Assembly (NCBI RefSeq): GCF_003325755.1
Contig: NZ_QORI02000002.1
Span: 1-64,000, forward strand
Length of the DNA: 64,000 nt
Origin: Pseudomonas sp. SST3
Lineage (GTDB): Bacteria; Pseudomonadota; Gammaproteobacteria; Pseudomonadales; Pseudomonadaceae
Direction of reading: 5' to 3'
Shown: one piece after another, positions 62,794 to 64,000 of the stretch
Position numbering within the stretch: the first letter of the stretch is position 1
Layout: each line of letters opens with the position of its first letter
Made by a program: the position numbers and the translations under genes
The notes under the pieces: generated by a model
What the model was told of the DNA's origin: nothing
The model's database searches: none
What the model saw: the letters and a program-made list of their open reading frames with translations, nothing else

Positions 62794-62859
62794 GTAGGGT
62801 GGGTTTAGCTCACCCCCGCGGAGCTGTCGCCAACTCGGTGGGCTGAAGCCCACCCTACG
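62794..62859. repeat. REP palindrome pair after metK, copy 1
   Basis: GTAGGGTGGGTTTAGCTCACC faces GGTGGGCTGAAGCCCACCCTAC. It is the same class as the pairs near 5.4 and 5.5 kb. It lies within the 314-base gap between metK and the ABC-2 permease gene. Confidence 0.85.
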
Positions 62860-62880
62860 AGACGGCCAAGCGCATGAAAA

Positions 62881-62914
62881 AGCCCCGCCAGCGAGAGCCG
62901 GACGGGGCTTTTTT
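62881..62914. terminator. terminator between metK and the ABC-2 permease gene
   Basis: AGCCCCG and CGGGGCT arms are flanked by an A-run on the left and a T-run on the right, so the hairpin can act on both strands. It lies about 100 bases beyond the metK stop. Confidence 0.8.
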
Positions 62915-62994
62915 TCGCACGTGCGACGGCTATCTTCCGCCCTGACAGGGCAGACACCCCGCGGCACCGCTTCGGCCTCGACCCGCCCCAACCC

Positions 62995-63060
62995 GTAGGG
63001 TGGGGCTTCAGCCCACCACACGGACTTGCCGCCAATTCGGTGGGCTGAAGCCCACCCTAC
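62995..63060. repeat. REP palindrome pair after metK, copy 2
   Basis: GTAGGGTGGGGCTTCAGCCCACC faces GGTGGGCTGAAGCCCACCCTAC, a second BIME 135 bases from the first. Together with the hairpin between them they account for most of the gap, and no gene is left in it. Confidence 0.85.
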
Positions 63061-63094
63061 AAGACGGCCAGCGCATGGAGATGCCCCGCCCGGC

Positions 63095-63856
63095 TCAGTT
63101 CTTCAACCGATAACCCGTCTTGAAGATCCACCAGATCAAGCCCAAACACAGCGCCAGGAAGCCCAGCGTCATGGCCAGACTGATGCCGACGTTAACGTCG
63201 GATACCCCGTAGAAGCTCCAGCGAAACCCGCTGATCAGGTACACCACTGGATTGAACAGCGTGACCTTTTGCCAGACTGGCGGAAGCATCTCGATGGAAT
63301 AGAAGCTGCCACCGAGAAAGGCCAAGGGCATGACGATCAACGACGGGACGATCTGCAGCTTTTCCCAACCATCCGCCCAGATGCCGATGATGAAACCGAA
63401 CAGGCAGAAGGTCACCGCCGTCAGCACCAGGAACAGAGCCATCACCCATGGGTGGGCAATTTCGTAATCGACGAACAACCGAGCGGTCAGCAGGATCACC
63501 AAGCCGAGGATGATCGATTTGGTCGCCGCTGCACCGACATATCCGATGACGATCTCCAGATACGAGACCGGCGCCGACAACACCTCGTAGATCGTCCCGG
63601 AATAACGCGGCATGTAGATGCCGAACGAGGCGTTAGAGATGCTTTCGGTCAACAGCGCCATCATGATCAGGCCGGGGATGATGAACGCGCCGTAAGGGAT
63701 GCCATGCATCGCCTCCATACGCGAACCAATGGCCGAGCCGAACACCACGAAGTACAACGAAGTTGAGATTACCGGTGTAGCGATGCTCTGCAACAGCGTG
63801 CGCCAGGTGCGCGCCAGCTCGAACAGGTAGATGGCACGGATTGCATGGAAATTCAT
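63095..63856 (-). CDS. ABC-2 type exporter permease (YadH-like)
   Basis: This 253-residue protein has six membrane helices. Its ABC2_membrane features include [20 protein letters not shown] near the start and [12 protein letters not shown]. The YadH family works with the ATPase encoded directly upstream, whose TGA overlaps this ATG. The transported substrate is unknown. Confidence 0.9.
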   Translation of the reverse strand: MNFHAIRAIYLFELARTWRTLLQSIATPVISTSLYFVVFGSAIGSRMEAMHGIPYGAFIIPGLIMMALLTESISNASFGIYMPRYSGTIYEVLSAPVSYLEIVIGYVGAAATKSIILGLVILLTARLFVDYEIAHPWVMALFLVLTAVTFCLFGFIIGIWADGWEKLQIVPSLIVMPLAFLGGSFYSIEMLPPVWQKVTLFNPVVYLISGFRWSFYGVSDVNVGISLAMTLGFLALCLGLIWWIFKTGYRLKN

Positions 63857-64000
63857 GTGCGGCTGCCCTTTACCAGACTGACGAAGATTTCTTCCAGCGA
63901 ACTCTGACTCGATTGCAGATCCTTGAAATCGATGCCGTGCTCGGCGAGGCGCCTGAGCAGGTCGGCAATCCCGGTGTCCTCGTGCTGGGCATCGAAGGTA
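63853..64000 (-). CDS. ABC exporter ATP-binding protein, C-terminal end only (YadG-like)
   Basis: Only the last 48 or so codons are present, ending [13 protein letters not shown] and four more residues. The [10 protein letters not shown] ending is the usual C-terminus of ABC-2 exporter ATPases. Its stop overlaps the permease start by four bases. The catalytic motifs lie beyond the window's edge. Confidence 0.8.
   Translation of the reverse strand, partial: TFDAQHEDTGIADLLRRLAEHGIDFKDLQSSQSSLEEIFVSLVKGSRT

Overview
The window looks like chromosome from a Pseudomonas stutzeri-group (Stutzerimonas) bacterium. The evidence is high GC, short overlapping genes, two classes of Pseudomonas REP palindrome, and a metK - transketolase - epd - pgk - fba order like that of Pseudomonas. 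The species call is inference from family resemblance, not from a search. No rRNA, tRNA, CRISPR array or prophage was seen. LAYOUT: 1-0.6 kb is the end of an IS5-family element and decayed sequence. 0.6-7.3 kb is a GntR-controlled locus with an ABC importer (binding protein, two permeases, ATPase), a cytoplasmic phosphodiesterase-like enzyme and a HAD phosphatase; it reads as import and stepwise hydrolysis of an organophosphorus compound. 7.4-13.5 kb (minus) is a signalling operon: multi-receiver hybrid kinase, CheR, CheB and a receiver-kinase. 13.7-18.2 kb holds small membrane proteins, an MBL hydrolase and the NfeD/slipin/LEA operon. 18.4-22.4 kb holds trehalase with an SDR, RarD and GcvR. 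22.6-28.2 kb holds malate synthase G and a chemoreceptor - porin - PstS-like operon. 28.4-31.1 kb is a CBS/DUF294 protein and an exonuclease; 37.2-39.3 kb is a DUF4212/sodium:solute symporter pair. Between these two blocks sits an iron-type cell-surface signalling cassette (sigma factor, FecR, TonB receptor, PepSY protein, small membrane protein; 31.2-36.6 kb). 40-51.3 kb is mixed housekeeping: retropepsin-like protease, DbpA, PhoX-like phosphatase, FUSC protein, flavoprotein, small lipoproteins, hemerythrin, methyltransferase and response regulator. 51.4-57.8 kb (minus) is the tkt-epd-pgk-fba carbon block. 57.9-60.5 kb is a LysR regulator divergent from a clavaminate-synthase-like oxygenase and a LysE exporter. 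60.6-62.8 kb is an ArsR-methyltransferase regulator with metK behind a perfect palindrome. 63.1 kb to the end is an ABC-2 exporter running off the window. Five genes (binding protein near 2.17 kb, hybrid kinase near 10.36 kb, fecR near 32.23 kb, phoX near 43.61 kb, lysR near 58.07 kb) carry apparent one- or two-base deletions, while the protein continues cleanly in another frame. Small sequencing indels are the likeliest cause, but real inactivation cannot be excluded. The most promising biology is the oxygenase-exporter cassette, the organophosphorus locus with its paired operators, the chemoreceptor-porin-binding protein operon and the kinase-CheR-CheB-kinase operon.
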